From: JAAYBY01 sp964654125
Lineage (GTDB): Bacteria; Bacillota; Clostridia; Saccharofermentanales; UBA5734
NCBI GenBank assembly: GCA_964654125.1
Contig: CAZZGG010000001.1
Span: 29,782 to 93,781 of the forward strand
DNA length: 64,000 nucleotides
Direction of reading: 5' to 3'
A program made the position numbers and the translations under genes. Under the pieces are notes generated by a model. That model had not been told where the DNA came from, made no database searches, and saw only the letters and a program-made list of their open reading frames with translations. This document shows, one piece after another, positions 1-8,542 of this stretch; position 1 is the first letter of the stretch, and every line of letters begins with the position of its first letter.

Positions 1-1
1 C

Positions 2-208
2 AAGGAATTGACCCTGCATGCCCCGTCCGGCTGGACCAGGTCCCGGATGGATGAGACCTTGCAGCTAATAGCGACAGGCAAGCTGTTGACCCTGCCCTTA
101 ATCAGTCATATTTTTCCAGCTGGCGAGGCTGACCGGGCTTTTGCTTTGATTTTAGAAAAAAGCACAGATTTTCTGGGCGTTGTCCTGGATTGGAGGAAAA
201 ACAAATGA
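2..208 (+). CDS. Zinc-type medium-chain alcohol dehydrogenase, C-terminal fragment
   Basis: The window edge cuts this gene; the reading frame is open from base 2 to the stop at 206-208. The visible 68 residues match the C-terminal tail of medium-chain (zinc) alcohol or polyol dehydrogenases: a helix ending in an 'ATGKL' turn, a strand with 'LISHIFP', a helix with 'AFALILEKS', then the last strand 'GVVLDW'. The stop overlaps the start of the next dehydrogenase gene in an ATGA, so the two are translationally coupled and probably act on related sugar or polyol substrates. The substrate cannot be read from this fragment. Confidence 0.7.
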   Translation, partial: KELTLHAPSGWTRSRMDETLQLIATGKLLTLPLISHIFPAGEADRAFALILEKSTDFLGVVLDWRKNK

Positions 209-1167
209 AGGTTTTGCAAGTAATTGAAGCAGGCAAAAGCTTGCTTATAGATATGCCTGTACCTCAGCCGGGGCCAGGCCAGGTCCTGATCAAGGTGCTG
301 GCTGTGACCACCTGTCCCCAGTGGGACCTGCACCTGAAAAACAATCAGCCGATGTTTGTCGGCCACCAGTTCCACTATCCTTATACACCAGGTCAACCGG
401 GTCATGAGGCAGCTGGCCTGGTCGCAGCTGTCGGTCCGGATGTAAAAGGCTTCCAGCCCGGCGACCTGGTCTGTGCCTGGAAGGATGCCGGCCACGCCCA
501 GCAGGGCTGCTATGCCCAGTATGTGCTGCATGAGGCTGATCATGTCCTGGCTGTGCCGGCCAGCCTGGAAGCTGAGGATGCAGCAGCTTTGGAGCTGGCC
601 ATGTGTGTAGCTGCAGTCTTTTTGATGCTGGAGGAGATGGGTGGCATCAAAGATCACACAGTTGCTGTCAGTGGCCTGGGCCCGGCGGGCCTAGTTGCTG
701 TACAGATGGCCCGGGCAGCTGGTGCCGGGGAAGTGATTGGCTTTGATTTTAACCCCAAAAGGCAGGCCTTAGCTCTAAAGCTAGGTGCTAGCCAGGTCTT
801 TCATCCTGAGCAAAGCCCCTGGCCAGTCCGGCCTGAACAAACAGCCATCACCACAGCTATTGACTGTGTTGGTTCTAGCCAGTCAGTTGAGTTTTTAATG
901 GACAGGACGGAAAAAACAGTGGCGCTTTTTGGTGTACAGCGCGAAAATTATACTTACGCACCACGCCACTATAATAAGCTAAGGCTTTGCGGCTATCAGG
1001 GCCACAGTAAGGAGGCAGCTATTTATGCGCTGGATCTGCTGACCAGTAAAAAACTTGATCTGCGCAGCCTGATCACCCACCATCTGCCCCTAAAAGAATA
1101 TGACAGGGGCCTAGAACTCCTGGCTAGCCAGGAGGCAATCAAGGTCTGCTTTTATCCCTGGGACTAG
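205..1167 (+). CDS. Medium-chain zinc-binding dehydrogenase (alcohol/polyol type)
   Basis: This is a 320-residue NAD(P)-dependent dehydrogenase of the MDR superfamily. Catalytic-zinc ligand candidates are C37 and the H67-E68 pair in 'PGHEAAG', and the Rossmann motif is 'GLGPAGLVA' in the middle of the protein. The four-cysteine structural zinc loop usual for this family is absent, as in some polyol dehydrogenases, and the protein is a little short. I chose ATG 205 because GGAGG lies 8 bases upstream and because it overlaps the previous stop (ATGA); a TTG at 190 is in frame but lacks this support. It ends 4 bases inside the convergent SleB-like gene. The substrate is unknown; coupling to a second MDR suggests paired sugar oxidation steps. 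Confidence 0.8.
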   Translation: MKVLQVIEAGKSLLIDMPVPQPGPGQVLIKVLAVTTCPQWDLHLKNNQPMFVGHQFHYPYTPGQPGHEAAGLVAAVGPDVKGFQPGDLVCAWKDAGHAQQGCYAQYVLHEADHVLAVPASLEAEDAAALELAMCVAAVFLMLEEMGGIKDHTVAVSGLGPAGLVAVQMARAAGAGEVIGFDFNPKRQALALKLGASQVFHPEQSPWPVRPEQTAITTAIDCVGSSQSVEFLMDRTEKTVALFGVQRENYTYAPRHYNKLRLCGYQGHSKEAAIYALDLLTSKKLDLRSLITHHLPLKEYDRGLELLASQEAIKVCFYPWD

Positions 1168-2414
1168 CGTTTGTCAGCCGGATAATAACACCAGACTGCA
1201 TTGTAGGCTCGCTGGTAAACTGCCATTTTACTGAAGGTGCCCTTGCTGGCTACACTTCTTTCATAGGCTGCCGGTGTGGAAAAGGCTATCACATAAGCGG
1301 GCAGATTGCGGGCACCATTGTAATAGGCATCATAGGCTGCCCGCATGGCTGTGCTGTTGACCTTGGCCGGTTGGCCGCTGGCAGCTTTCTTATAGACTGA
1401 AAAAGCATTTTTACGGCTCAGGACCCCCGTGATGGTGTTGGGGAAATTCCTGTGCGCAACATGATTCATGATCACACTGGCTACAGCCAGGTAACTTTCG
1501 TACTGGCCGTTGCCTTCCATGGCGATAACCCGGGCAAAGAGCATGAACTCATCTGAGTGCTCTTCTTTTTGCGACTCTTTTTCCGGTGCCGGTGTGGGCT
1601 GGATAGTCTCAGCGGGCTCAGGTGCCGGTGTGGGCTGGACTGTTTCTGCTGGCACAGTTGTCTGGCTTGTAGTGGTCTGCTTGCTAGTAGTTTGTTTAGT
1701 GCTGGTCTGCTTGTTTGTTGTTGCCTTTGTCGTGGTGGATTTTGTTGTAGTTGCTTTTGGTGTCGGCGTGGCTGGAGGGGCAATCTTATGAATGCGTTCG
1801 AAACTGATCAGGTCAGTTAAGATATAACCTGTTTTACCATCAGGGCTGGTGACAGCGGACCAGTAGTTGCCATAGCCGGTGCGGGTCAGTTTATCGCCCA
1901 TCTCCAGCTTGCTGACCAGGTCAGCATCGGTGCGGGGTAAGGCACGTAAATTGGCCTTAAAAGCCTTGATGTAGATGGTGGAATCATCAGTGCGAAAGTT
2001 GTCCAGGGGCCGGTTCTCCTGAGGAGTGCCGGCAGCATCTGTTTCAACAGTTGTCCGGGGTGGTCTGAGCTCGGCTAACTTTGTATCCGGCTGATCTGGC
2101 TGGGTTGCCTCGGTCTGAACCGGCTCTGCAGTGCTTGTTACCGCAGTACTGCTAGCGGTGGTGCTTGCTTCTGTCTGCTTGACGGCTGTCTCTGTATAAG
2201 CCAGATAGCGGTCAGGCAGGGTGTAATCAGCCAGCATTTCAGCTTCGTAAACAAGCTGGGCCTCCTGGTGAGCTTGGTCCGCCACAGAGGCGGTTTCTTG
2301 CGGTTGAACTAGCAAAACCTGTTCATTGTCCTGAGCGACCCAGATGATCAGGGTCAGCAGCACCAGTATGGCAGCTATCGCTGATAAGACAAGGTGCTGT
2401 TTGATTAGTTTCAT
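1164..2414 (-). CDS. Secreted or membrane-anchored cell-wall hydrolase, SH3 + SleB-like domains
   Basis: This is a 416-residue exported protein. Residues about 5-27 form one hydrophobic helix (signal anchor or signal peptide). A bacterial SH3-like domain ('NLRALPRTDADLV...GDKLTRTGYG') lies in the middle. Next comes a linker extremely rich in Thr, Lys and Gln, then two PTPAPE repeats. The last 120 residues match the SleB/Hydrolase_2 peptidoglycan hydrolase fold ('LFARVIAMEGNGQ', 'LAVASVIMNHV', 'AYDAYYNGARNLP'), with the Glu of 'AMEG' as the likely catalytic residue. The start is ATG 2414, preceded by GGAGAG, not the ATG at 2453. It probably remodels peptidoglycan outside the membrane, with SH3 binding the wall. 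A role in spore germination cannot be inferred from the domain alone. Confidence 0.8.
   Translation of the reverse strand: MKLIKQHLVLSAIAAILVLLTLIIWVAQDNEQVLLVQPQETASVADQAHQEAQLVYEAEMLADYTLPDRYLAYTETAVKQTEASTTASSTAVTSTAEPVQTEATQPDQPDTKLAELRPPRTTVETDAAGTPQENRPLDNFRTDDSTIYIKAFKANLRALPRTDADLVSKLEMGDKLTRTGYGNYWSAVTSPDGKTGYILTDLISFERIHKIAPPATPTPKATTTKSTTTKATTNKQTSTKQTTSKQTTTSQTTVPAETVQPTPAPEPAETIQPTPAPEKESQKEEHSDEFMLFARVIAMEGNGQYESYLAVASVIMNHVAHRNFPNTITGVLSRKNAFSVYKKAASGQPAKVNSTAMRAAYDAYYNGARNLPAYVIAFSTPAAYERSVASKGTFSKMAVYQRAYNAVWCYYPADKR
1585..1639. repeat. Two-copy 19-bp repeat in the Pro/Ala linker of the wall hydrolase
   Basis: The identical 19-base string beginning GGTGCCGGTG occurs at 1585-1603 and 1621-1639, a period of 36 bases (12 codons). 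On the coding (minus) strand it encodes the repeated Pro-Thr-Pro-Ala-Pro-Glu segment. In-frame repeats of this kind usually vary in copy number between strains. Confidence 0.75.
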
Positions 2415-2469
2415 GTATACTCTCCATATTTCTGCTTGGTTGTCGGCGGACAAGGTATGCAGTAGCGTG

Positions 2470-2499
2470 ATTTTAACAGATATTGCAGCTGATTGGCAA
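2470..2499 (-). promoter_or_regulatory. Predicted sigma-70 promoter for the SleB-like gene
   Basis: Read on the minus strand: -35 TTGCCA (2494-2499), an 18-base spacer, and -10 TAAAAT (2470-2475). The leader to ATG 2414 is about 50 bases. Each hexamer matches consensus at five of six positions. Confidence 0.5.
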
Positions 2500-2560
2500 G
2501 TCCTGGCCAGTTTTGTGTTAAAATCGCAGTTAAGAATATACTGTTGGCAAGAGGTGGCAG

Positions 2561-4039
2561 ATGCTGGATTGGCGGCGTTTTACCTATCAATCTGAGATCA
2601 AAAAAGGCTGGTCAGCGGATCAAAAATTTTGTGTGCAGGATGAGTCAGGCCGGAAGTTTTTACTGCGTATCTCACCTGCTCAGCTTTCGGCCCACAGGCA
2701 GGAGCTCTTTAACTTGCTGGGTCAGCTGGAAAAGTTGCCGCTTTCCTTTTCCCAAGCCCAGGAGTTTGGTTATTGCCAGACCGGAGTCTACACCCTTTAC
2801 CGTTGGATTGAAGGTCAAGACCTTGAACCAATTTTAGCAGATCTGGCAGTGGACAGGCAAGAGGAACTGGGCTTGGCTGCCGGCCGGATGCTGCGCTTGA
2901 TTCACACCCTGCCGGCGCCACAGCATCTAGCCAGCTGGCAGGAGCGTTACAGCGCAAAAATCAGCAGAAAGCTGGCCGCCTATAAAACCTGTGGCCTGGA
3001 GCTGAATGGTGCCGCTTGTTTTTTGGATTTTATCGCCAATAACAGCCAGCTCCTGGCCAACAGGCCCCAGTGCTTCACCCACGGCGACTACCATATAGGC
3101 AATATGATGCTGGCAGATGACCAGCTGGTCATCATTGATTTTGATCGCTTTGATTATGCCGATCCCTGGGAGGAGTTTAACCGGATCAGCTGGTGCGCTG
3201 CTGTCAGCCCGGAATTTGCCACCGCTAGGATCCAAAGTTACTTTGGCGGACAGCCTTCGGAGGAATTTTTCCGCCTGCTGGCCCTCTACATCTCGGTCAA
3301 TGCTATCTCGTCCCTGCCCTGGGCCATCCCTTTTGGCCCAGCAGAGATTGCTGTCATGCAAGAGCAGGCCGCCACTATCTTGAGCTGGTATGACAGGATG
3401 CAAGACCCGATTCCAGCTTGGTATAAGTGGAGCCGTGATGCAAGGCCTGTGCGCCACCACTACGATTTGCTGCTCCAGGAGGGTGATGATCCTTTTCATG
3501 ATGGACCTGAGTTGAGGGCCCATATGGCGAAATTTGATGGCCAACCTTTTATTGAGGCCCTGGCGCTAGCAAAAACAGACTTGGTGCTGGAAGTTGGTGT
3601 GGGCACAGGCCGCCTGGCCAGCCAGATTCTAGACAAATGCCAAAAGCTGACCGGGATTGATCTTTCAGCAGCAACTCTGGCTAGGGCCCGGCAGAATCTG
3701 GTTGACCAGGCCAAGCTGGAGCTACATGCCGGCAACTTCCTGACTTATAACTTTAGCGGCCAATTCAACCTGATTTATTCATCCCTGACCTTGTGGCATA
3801 TCCGGGACAAGGCAGCCTTTTATAAAAAAGCCGCCCAACTCCTTTTACCAGGCGGCCGACTCGTTTTTACGATCAGCCGGAACCAGGCAAGCACACTAGA
3901 CTTTCCGGGCCGCCAGCTGGAGCTCTATCCAGACAGTCCTGAACAAACCAAAAATCTGCTTGAGGCCACTGGTTTAAGAGTAACAAGAGAGCAGGAGACG
4001 GAATACTCCTATATTTTTGCGGCTGAGAAAAAGCACTAA
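2561..4039 (+). CDS. APH-like phosphotransferase fused to a SAM-dependent methyltransferase
   Basis: This 492-residue protein has two enzyme domains. Residues about 1-285 form an aminoglycoside/choline-kinase-like phosphotransferase: Brenner motif 'HGDYHIGNMM' with catalytic Asp, then metal-binding 'IIDFDRFDYADP'. Residues about 300-490 form a class I methyltransferase: motif I 'VLEVGVGTGRLA', acidic 'GIDLS' at the end of strand 2, motif IV 'FNLIYSSLTLWHI', then 'LLPGGRLVFTI'. The ATG follows AGAGGTGG. Both active sites look intact. Substrates are unknown; a small amine, alcohol or antibiotic that is both phosphorylated and methylated is one reading, and a kinase domain used only for binding is another. 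The protein ends 4 bases inside the convergent alpha/beta-hydrolase gene. Confidence 0.8.
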   Translation: MLDWRRFTYQSEIKKGWSADQKFCVQDESGRKFLLRISPAQLSAHRQELFNLLGQLEKLPLSFSQAQEFGYCQTGVYTLYRWIEGQDLEPILADLAVDRQEELGLAAGRMLRLIHTLPAPQHLASWQERYSAKISRKLAAYKTCGLELNGAACFLDFIANNSQLLANRPQCFTHGDYHIGNMMLADDQLVIIDFDRFDYADPWEEFNRISWCAAVSPEFATARIQSYFGGQPSEEFFRLLALYISVNAISSLPWAIPFGPAEIAVMQEQAATILSWYDRMQDPIPAWYKWSRDARPVRHHYDLLLQEGDDPFHDGPELRAHMAKFDGQPFIEALALAKTDLVLEVGVGTGRLASQILDKCQKLTGIDLSAATLARARQNLVDQAKLELHAGNFLTYNFSGQFNLIYSSLTLWHIRDKAAFYKKAAQLLLPGGRLVFTISRNQASTLDFPGRQLELYPDSPEQTKNLLEATGLRVTREQETEYSYIFAAEKKH

Positions 4040-4761
4040 CAGCTGTGCTGCAAAATAAATTCCACTAAAGGGGCTGGATCAGGCAGGCCGTGCGGATGGT
4101 GGTCAGCACCCGGCTTGATATGCAGCTGCAGGGCTAAGCCGGCAGCCCTGTAGGCTTCCTCCAGCAGGCGGCCGTTTTCCACATAAGGTACCAGCTGGTC
4201 ACTGTCACCGCTGACCATGACGACCGGCAACTTGTGCCGGACCAGTTCCGGTAAAAGATGCAGGGGCATTTCTCGGTAGCAAATCAACTGGGACATGCTG
4301 GCCAGGCCTAAAGCAGCCAGGAGTTCTTTTTTGCCTTCAGCACCGTTTAAAGGTTGGGCCAAACCCAGGCCGAGTGGGCAGCTGAAGAAGTTAAGAACTG
4401 GTGCATCCAGATAAAGGCAGGAGACCAGTTCTGGATAATAAGTGGCCAGTTTGAGGGCGATCAGGCCACCACAGCTCATGCCAACCAGGACAGCAGGCTG
4501 GTTCAGGCCAAAATCTAAAGCAAGATAGCGCAAAAAAGCTGCCTGGCGGTCCAGGTCGGGCCTGGTAGCCCAACGATTGTTGTTCTGGACATAAGCCAGA
4601 TGGAAACCGGCTTGTAGCAAGGCCAGTTCAGTCTCGGGAAAGGCTGCCCAGTACTCTGTCTTTAAAGCCAGGCAGCCATTGGCCCGCTGGGGCTGGACCA
4701 GAATGGCGGGTTTTCCCTGGAAAGAGAAGTCCAGCCGGGCAAAACCAAACCAGTCTGCCAT
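4036..4761 (-). CDS. Alpha/beta-fold hydrolase
   Basis: This is a 241-residue cytoplasmic alpha/beta hydrolase with no signal peptide. The nucleophile elbow is 'GMSCGG', the acid is probably in 'SGDSDQLVPY', and the histidine is in 'GADHHPHGL' near the C-terminus, giving a full Ser-Asp-His triad in the expected order. It could be an esterase or a carbon-carbon hydrolase; the sequence gives no substrate. The gene starts 1 base after the stop of the MBL-fold gene, so the two form a short minus-strand operon. Confidence 0.8.
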   Translation of the reverse strand: MADWFGFARLDFSFQGKPAILVQPQRANGCLALKTEYWAAFPETELALLQAGFHLAYVQNNNRWATRPDLDRQAAFLRYLALDFGLNQPAVLVGMSCGGLIALKLATYYPELVSCLYLDAPVLNFFSCPLGLGLAQPLNGAEGKKELLAALGLASMSQLICYREMPLHLLPELVRHKLPVVMVSGDSDQLVPYVENGRLLEEAYRAAGLALQLHIKPGADHHPHGLPDPAPLVEFILQHSC

Positions 4762-4762
4762 C

Positions 4763-5590
4763 CTAAACCTCTAGTGAGCAGCCATCATAGGCGACTAAAA
4801 AGCCCAGCTCTTTGGCTACAGGCACCAGTTCGTCGTGGATCAGGCCGCCATTATGGGAGAAGTGGTTCACAACAAAAGTCGTGTCGGCGTGGGCCAGGCC
4901 TTCAGCAACTAATCTAGCTTTGACCTCAGAGCAGGCGGCCAGGCCCATATGGCCGCGCCGGCCCGGCAGCTGGATGTTGGTGCAGTCGAGGCTGACCAGA
5001 TCAAAACTCATTTTTTGGTCCGCCATATACTGCCAGGTCACATCAGGGAAGTAGCCAGTGTCATGGGCATAGAGCAGGCTGCGTCCACCCTTGCTGATGG
5101 TATAGATGACTGGCTCCGTGGTGGGGCCATGGTCCGCCTCTAAGGGAACAACTGCATATGCACCGGCAGTGAAAGGCTGGAAGGCCCTGATCAGCTGGCA
5201 GCTGGTCGGATCCTCTGCATCTTGATTTTTTGTGACAATCGGCTCAATTTGTAAATAAGCAGGCACTGTGGCATAGATCACCAGGCCGTCCTTGGTCTGG
5301 CGATGGCCATAGACACCTGAACGCATGGCCAGATCCTTGGGGTAGAGATGGTCGCTGTGGCTGTGCGTGATCAGGCAGTGGGTGACAGACTTAAGATCAA
5401 GATCGCCGACTAACACATGATGGTAGGTGTCCGGACCAAAATCAATCAGGAGGCGGTCGTCGATTACGGCCTGGGAGCGGGTCCTTATGTTAGGCCCACC
5501 AGCGGCCTTGGCCCGCCGGCAGTTATCACAATCACAAAAAAGACCAGGCCAGCCTTCGGCTGCAGCAGTACCTAAAAATTTGATTTGCAT
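4763..5590 (-). CDS. MBL-fold metal-dependent hydrolase, PhnP/PqqB-like
   Basis: This 275-residue protein is a metallo-beta-lactamase-fold phosphodiesterase or hydrolase. It starts with 'MQIKFLGTAAAEG'; a Cys cluster 'CDCDNCRRA' around residues 19-27 resembles the structural zinc site of PhnP/PqqB-type proteins. The metal-binding signature 'THSHSDHLYP' follows, with later His/Asp ligands in 'YAHDTGYF' and 'VNHFSHNGG'. PhnP acts on cyclic ribose phosphates, but no phn genes are here, so only the fold class is safe. It is the first gene of a two-gene operon with the alpha/beta hydrolase; RBS AGAGGC. Confidence 0.8.
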   Translation of the reverse strand: MQIKFLGTAAAEGWPGLFCDCDNCRRAKAAGGPNIRTRSQAVIDDRLLIDFGPDTYHHVLVGDLDLKSVTHCLITHSHSDHLYPKDLAMRSGVYGHRQTKDGLVIYATVPAYLQIEPIVTKNQDAEDPTSCQLIRAFQPFTAGAYAVVPLEADHGPTTEPVIYTISKGGRSLLYAHDTGYFPDVTWQYMADQKMSFDLVSLDCTNIQLPGRRGHMGLAACSEVKARLVAEGLAHADTTFVVNHFSHNGGLIHDELVPVAKELGFLVAYDGCSLEV

Positions 5591-5619
5591 AATAAGCCTC
5601 TTTCTAAACTGTTTTTCCT

Positions 5620-5649
5620 ATTGTCGCAAAAGGCCAGCCAGTCTGTCAA
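5620..5649 (-). promoter_or_regulatory. Predicted promoter for the MBL-fold / alpha-beta-hydrolase operon
   Basis: Read on the minus strand: a perfect -35 TTGACA (5644-5649), an 18-base spacer and -10 GACAAT (5620-5625). The divergent GDPD gene has a perfect TATAAT at 5686-5691 but no clear -35. Confidence 0.45.
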
Positions 5650-5714
5650 ATTAAAAGAAAGCTCAACCATCCACCCAGATTCAGCTATAATCTAGGCGAA
5701 GGGGGAGAGGCAAA

Positions 5715-6422
5715 GTGATCAATTACGCCCATCGGGGAGCAAGCAGCAGGGCACCGGAAAATACTTTTTCAGCCTTTTATCTGGCAGTGGAACTGGGTGC
5801 CAACGGTATCGAAACAGATATCCGCCAGACCAGGGACGGGGTACTAGTGCTCTTGCATGACCAGGACCTGACCAGGCTGGCAGGTCTAGACAGACAAGTC
5901 CAGACCATGACCTATGCTGACCTGGCCCAGATTGACCTGGGCAGCCACAAGGGGCTGCGCTACAAAAATGAAAAAGTGGTCAGGCTGGCTGACTTTTCAC
6001 GCTATTTTGCCGGCCGGCCCCTAGAGCTGGCCCTGGAGATCAAGCAGGCGGGTCTAGAAGAGGCAGTTCTGGACCTGCTGGTTGATTATCAGTGTCGTGA
6101 TCAGGTGACCATCACCTCCTTTAATATGGACAGCCTGGTGCTGATCCGCCAGCTGGATGAAGCTGTCCGGTTGGGCTTTCTGACTGAGGCTATCACAGAC
6201 AGCATTCTAGAGCGGCTGGCGGCAGCCCGGATCGGGCAGATCTGCCCTAAGGCAGCCCTGCTGACCAAGTCTGCTGTCCAGGCTGCCCGCAGTCAAGGGT
6301 TTTCGATCCGAGCCTGGGGTGTAAAAGACGAAGAACTGATGCGACATGCGGTCAGCTGCGCTGTTGATGGCATGACAATTGATTTTCCGGAACAGCTGGC
6401 CAATTACTTAAAGGGAGGCTAA
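5715..6422 (+). CDS. Glycerophosphodiester phosphodiesterase (GDPD family)
   Basis: This 235-residue enzyme would hydrolyse glycerophosphodiesters to glycerol-3-phosphate and an alcohol. Hallmarks are 'AHRGASSRAPENT' at the N-terminus (catalytic His, Arg, Glu), 'GIETDIRQTRDGVLVLLHD' (metal-binding Glu/Asp and second catalytic His), 'LALEIKQ', and 'IRAWGVKDEELM' near the C-terminus. It has no signal peptide, so it acts in the cytoplasm on imported or internal phospholipid products. The start is GTG, 4 bases after GGGGGAGAGG. It is followed after 3 bases by the amidohydrolase gene, an apparent operon. Confidence 0.88.
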   Translation: MINYAHRGASSRAPENTFSAFYLAVELGANGIETDIRQTRDGVLVLLHDQDLTRLAGLDRQVQTMTYADLAQIDLGSHKGLRYKNEKVVRLADFSRYFAGRPLELALEIKQAGLEEAVLDLLVDYQCRDQVTITSFNMDSLVLIRQLDEAVRLGFLTEAITDSILERLAAARIGQICPKAALLTKSAVQAARSQGFSIRAWGVKDEELMRHAVSCAVDGMTIDFPEQLANYLKGG

Positions 6423-6425
6423 CCC

Positions 6426-7736
6426 ATGGCAAAGATGAGTAGCGCTAACTATAGTGAGCTGAGAAACTATCTGGACAAGCTGCCTGTGATCGAAACACAT
6501 GAACATTACACAGGTGCCACAGGGCCCGTGGAGGATGTCCTGGCATTTTTAGTGGAAAACTACTACTTTTCTGATCTGCTCTCGGCTGGTTTTGGCCAGG
6601 AAGCAGAGTTGGACGCACTGACTGATAAAACTAAGCTGGAACTGGCTGACAGGTTTAACCTTTTTAGGCAGATCTGGCAAAAGAGCCGTTTTACGGCCTA
6701 TGCCCAGGGCCTGGCCCGGGGTCTTTTGACCTGCTGGGACAGGCAGGTACCGCAAAATCTCACTGAGTTGGCCGAACTGGCCAATCTACTGCAAAAGCGT
6801 GATGAAGCCACCTTCACCAAGCAGATGGAAAAGCAGCAGATCAAGGCCATGGTGGTGGATATATTTGATCTGGAACCCTACTTAAACGGACAGATTAAAG
6901 ATTATAGCGCCTACTGCCGCTTTGCTTTCCCACTGCCGGCCTACCATGACATCAGGTCCAAGAGCGATATTATGCGGCTGGAGCCTTATCTGGCCAGGCC
7001 GATCAGGACCTTGGCTGATTATTTAGAGGCCTTTGCCGGGCTCTGGCACAAGGCGCTTGATTTTGGCATTGTAGCTGTCAAAGACCAGTCGGCCTATCGG
7101 CGCAGCCTGGCTTATAAAAACCCCGCCCAGGCTGAGGCAGAAAATGTGTTTAACCAGATCATCAGCCAGCCGCGCCAGGTCTTTGCCACAGAGCAGCTCC
7201 AGATCCTGGATGATTATCTCTTCCAGGCCTTTATGCGTCTGGCTGGGCAGGCGGATATCCCCGTCCAGCTCCATACCGGCCATATGGCCGGGATCAGGAA
7301 CGAGATTAGTAAGACCAATGCAGTCCAGCTGATTCCTTTGCTGGAGCTGCACCAGGATGTCCGCTTTGGCCTTTTCCATGGCAACTGGCCTTATCTGGAT
7401 GAGTATCTTTTCCTGGGTAAGAACTATCCTAATGTCTGGCTGGATCTTTGCTGGGTCCAGCAGATCGACCCACTCTATAGCATTCAGCTGATGAAAAGGG
7501 CGGTCATGACAGTACCGCATAGTAAAATCCTGGCCTTTGGCGGTGACACCAGCCAGATCGAATGGGCGGTTGGCTATTTAGAACTGGCCCGGGATAATGT
7601 GGCCCGGGCTCTGTCTGACCTGGTTGATGAAAACTGGCTGGATCTGGCAGAGGCCAAGCAGGTTGCAGTTGACTGGTTTTATAATAATGCTAATGAGTTT
7701 TTCCGCTTGGGACTGCCGCCTTTTAGATCAGGCTGA
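6426..7736 (+). CDS. Amidohydrolase-superfamily metal-dependent hydrolase
   Basis: This 436-residue TIM-barrel amidohydrolase (Amidohydro_2-like) has 'IETHEHYTG' (HxH metal pair on strand 1), 'VQLHTGHMAG' (His), 'GLFHGNWPY' (His) and the C-terminal metal Asp in 'AFGGDTSQIEW'. The set of ligands is complete. It is distantly like uronate isomerases and dihydroxybenzoate-type decarboxylases, and I cannot choose between hydrolysis, isomerisation and decarboxylation. It sits 3 bases behind the GDPD gene and its last 14 bases overlap the convergent HAD gene. Confidence 0.75.
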   Translation: MAKMSSANYSELRNYLDKLPVIETHEHYTGATGPVEDVLAFLVENYYFSDLLSAGFGQEAELDALTDKTKLELADRFNLFRQIWQKSRFTAYAQGLARGLLTCWDRQVPQNLTELAELANLLQKRDEATFTKQMEKQQIKAMVVDIFDLEPYLNGQIKDYSAYCRFAFPLPAYHDIRSKSDIMRLEPYLARPIRTLADYLEAFAGLWHKALDFGIVAVKDQSAYRRSLAYKNPAQAEAENVFNQIISQPRQVFATEQLQILDDYLFQAFMRLAGQADIPVQLHTGHMAGIRNEISKTNAVQLIPLLELHQDVRFGLFHGNWPYLDEYLFLGKNYPNVWLDLCWVQQIDPLYSIQLMKRAVMTVPHSKILAFGGDTSQIEWAVGYLELARDNVARALSDLVDENWLDLAEAKQVAVDWFYNNANEFFRLGLPPFRSG

Positions 7737-8451
7737 GGCAGTCCACATCCAGCTGGTAGGTGACATCCTTGCGTTCAACAATGATGTTGATTTTAGCCCG
7801 TAGCTGCGCATCAGCCAGGATCTGCCTGATCAGTTCCCGGGTGGGATTAACAGCGTGAGGCTGGCCGACCAGCTGGAACATGGCCAGATCGCCGGATGTG
7901 TCGCCATAGGCAGAACAGGCAGCCAGATCAAGCTGGTGTTTTGCGGCCATGGCCAAGATGGCCTGGTGCTTGCTGGCAGAATTCCACATCGGGTGAATGA
8001 CCCCGCTATAGGTTCCGTCCGGACCGATTTCGTAGATAGTGCCGCGATAGTCATCCATCTGGTATTTGCTGGCCATTTCCCGCACCAACTCAACTGGTGA
8101 GCCGGAGATGGCAATGATGAGCTGGCCCTGGGCCCGGTGCCACTTGATGCGGTCACGGGTGTAGGTATAGACTCGCTCATAGGCCTGCTCAACCACCTGG
8201 CGGGCTATATGGGCAATCAGGTAGGCATCAGTATTTTGTACTGTAGCAAGATAAATGTCGACCATCTTTTGCAGGTACTGATCATAGTCACCCACCCGGC
8301 GGCTCCAGCTGGTAAAAGCTGGCTTGACTTCCAGATGCCACTTGCTCTCATCGATCAGCTCATATTTGACCATCTTGCGAAACATTTCAGTGATCAAACC
8401 TTCGCGTGTGATGGTGCCATCAACATCAAAAAAAGCTGCACTTTTTTGCAT
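7723..8451 (-). CDS. HAD-IB family (SerB-like) phosphatase
   Basis: This 242-residue haloacid-dehalogenase phosphatase carries motif I 'FFDVDGTITREG' (nucleophile and acid Asp), motif II 'AISGSP', and motif IV 'AYGDTSGDLAMF'. The helical cap after motif I and the 'DRIKWHRAQGQ' segment are typical of the SerB/CicA-like subclass IB. Substrates of this group include phosphoserine and lysophosphatidate, and none is specified here. ATG 8451 is preceded by AAGGAAG. The gene lies alone, convergent with the amidohydrolase and downstream of the Gfo/Idh gene on the same strand. Confidence 0.8.
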   Translation of the reverse strand: MQKSAAFFDVDGTITREGLITEMFRKMVKYELIDESKWHLEVKPAFTSWSRRVGDYDQYLQKMVDIYLATVQNTDAYLIAHIARQVVEQAYERVYTYTRDRIKWHRAQGQLIIAISGSPVELVREMASKYQMDDYRGTIYEIGPDGTYSGVIHPMWNSASKHQAILAMAAKHQLDLAACSAYGDTSGDLAMFQLVGQPHAVNPTRELIRQILADAQLRAKINIIVERKDVTYQLDVDCLSLI

Positions 8452-8542
8452 GAGTTTACTTCCTTTCCCAGCCAGGTAGATAATCTAGCTTATAATTGGC
8501 GGCCTTTTACAAGGAAAACTTCAGGTGCAATCATCTGCGTGA

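Noticed and set aside
2927..3544. 205-codon open frame on the minus strand
   Set aside because: It is antisense to the phosphotransferase-methyltransferase fusion, whose two active sites are intact.
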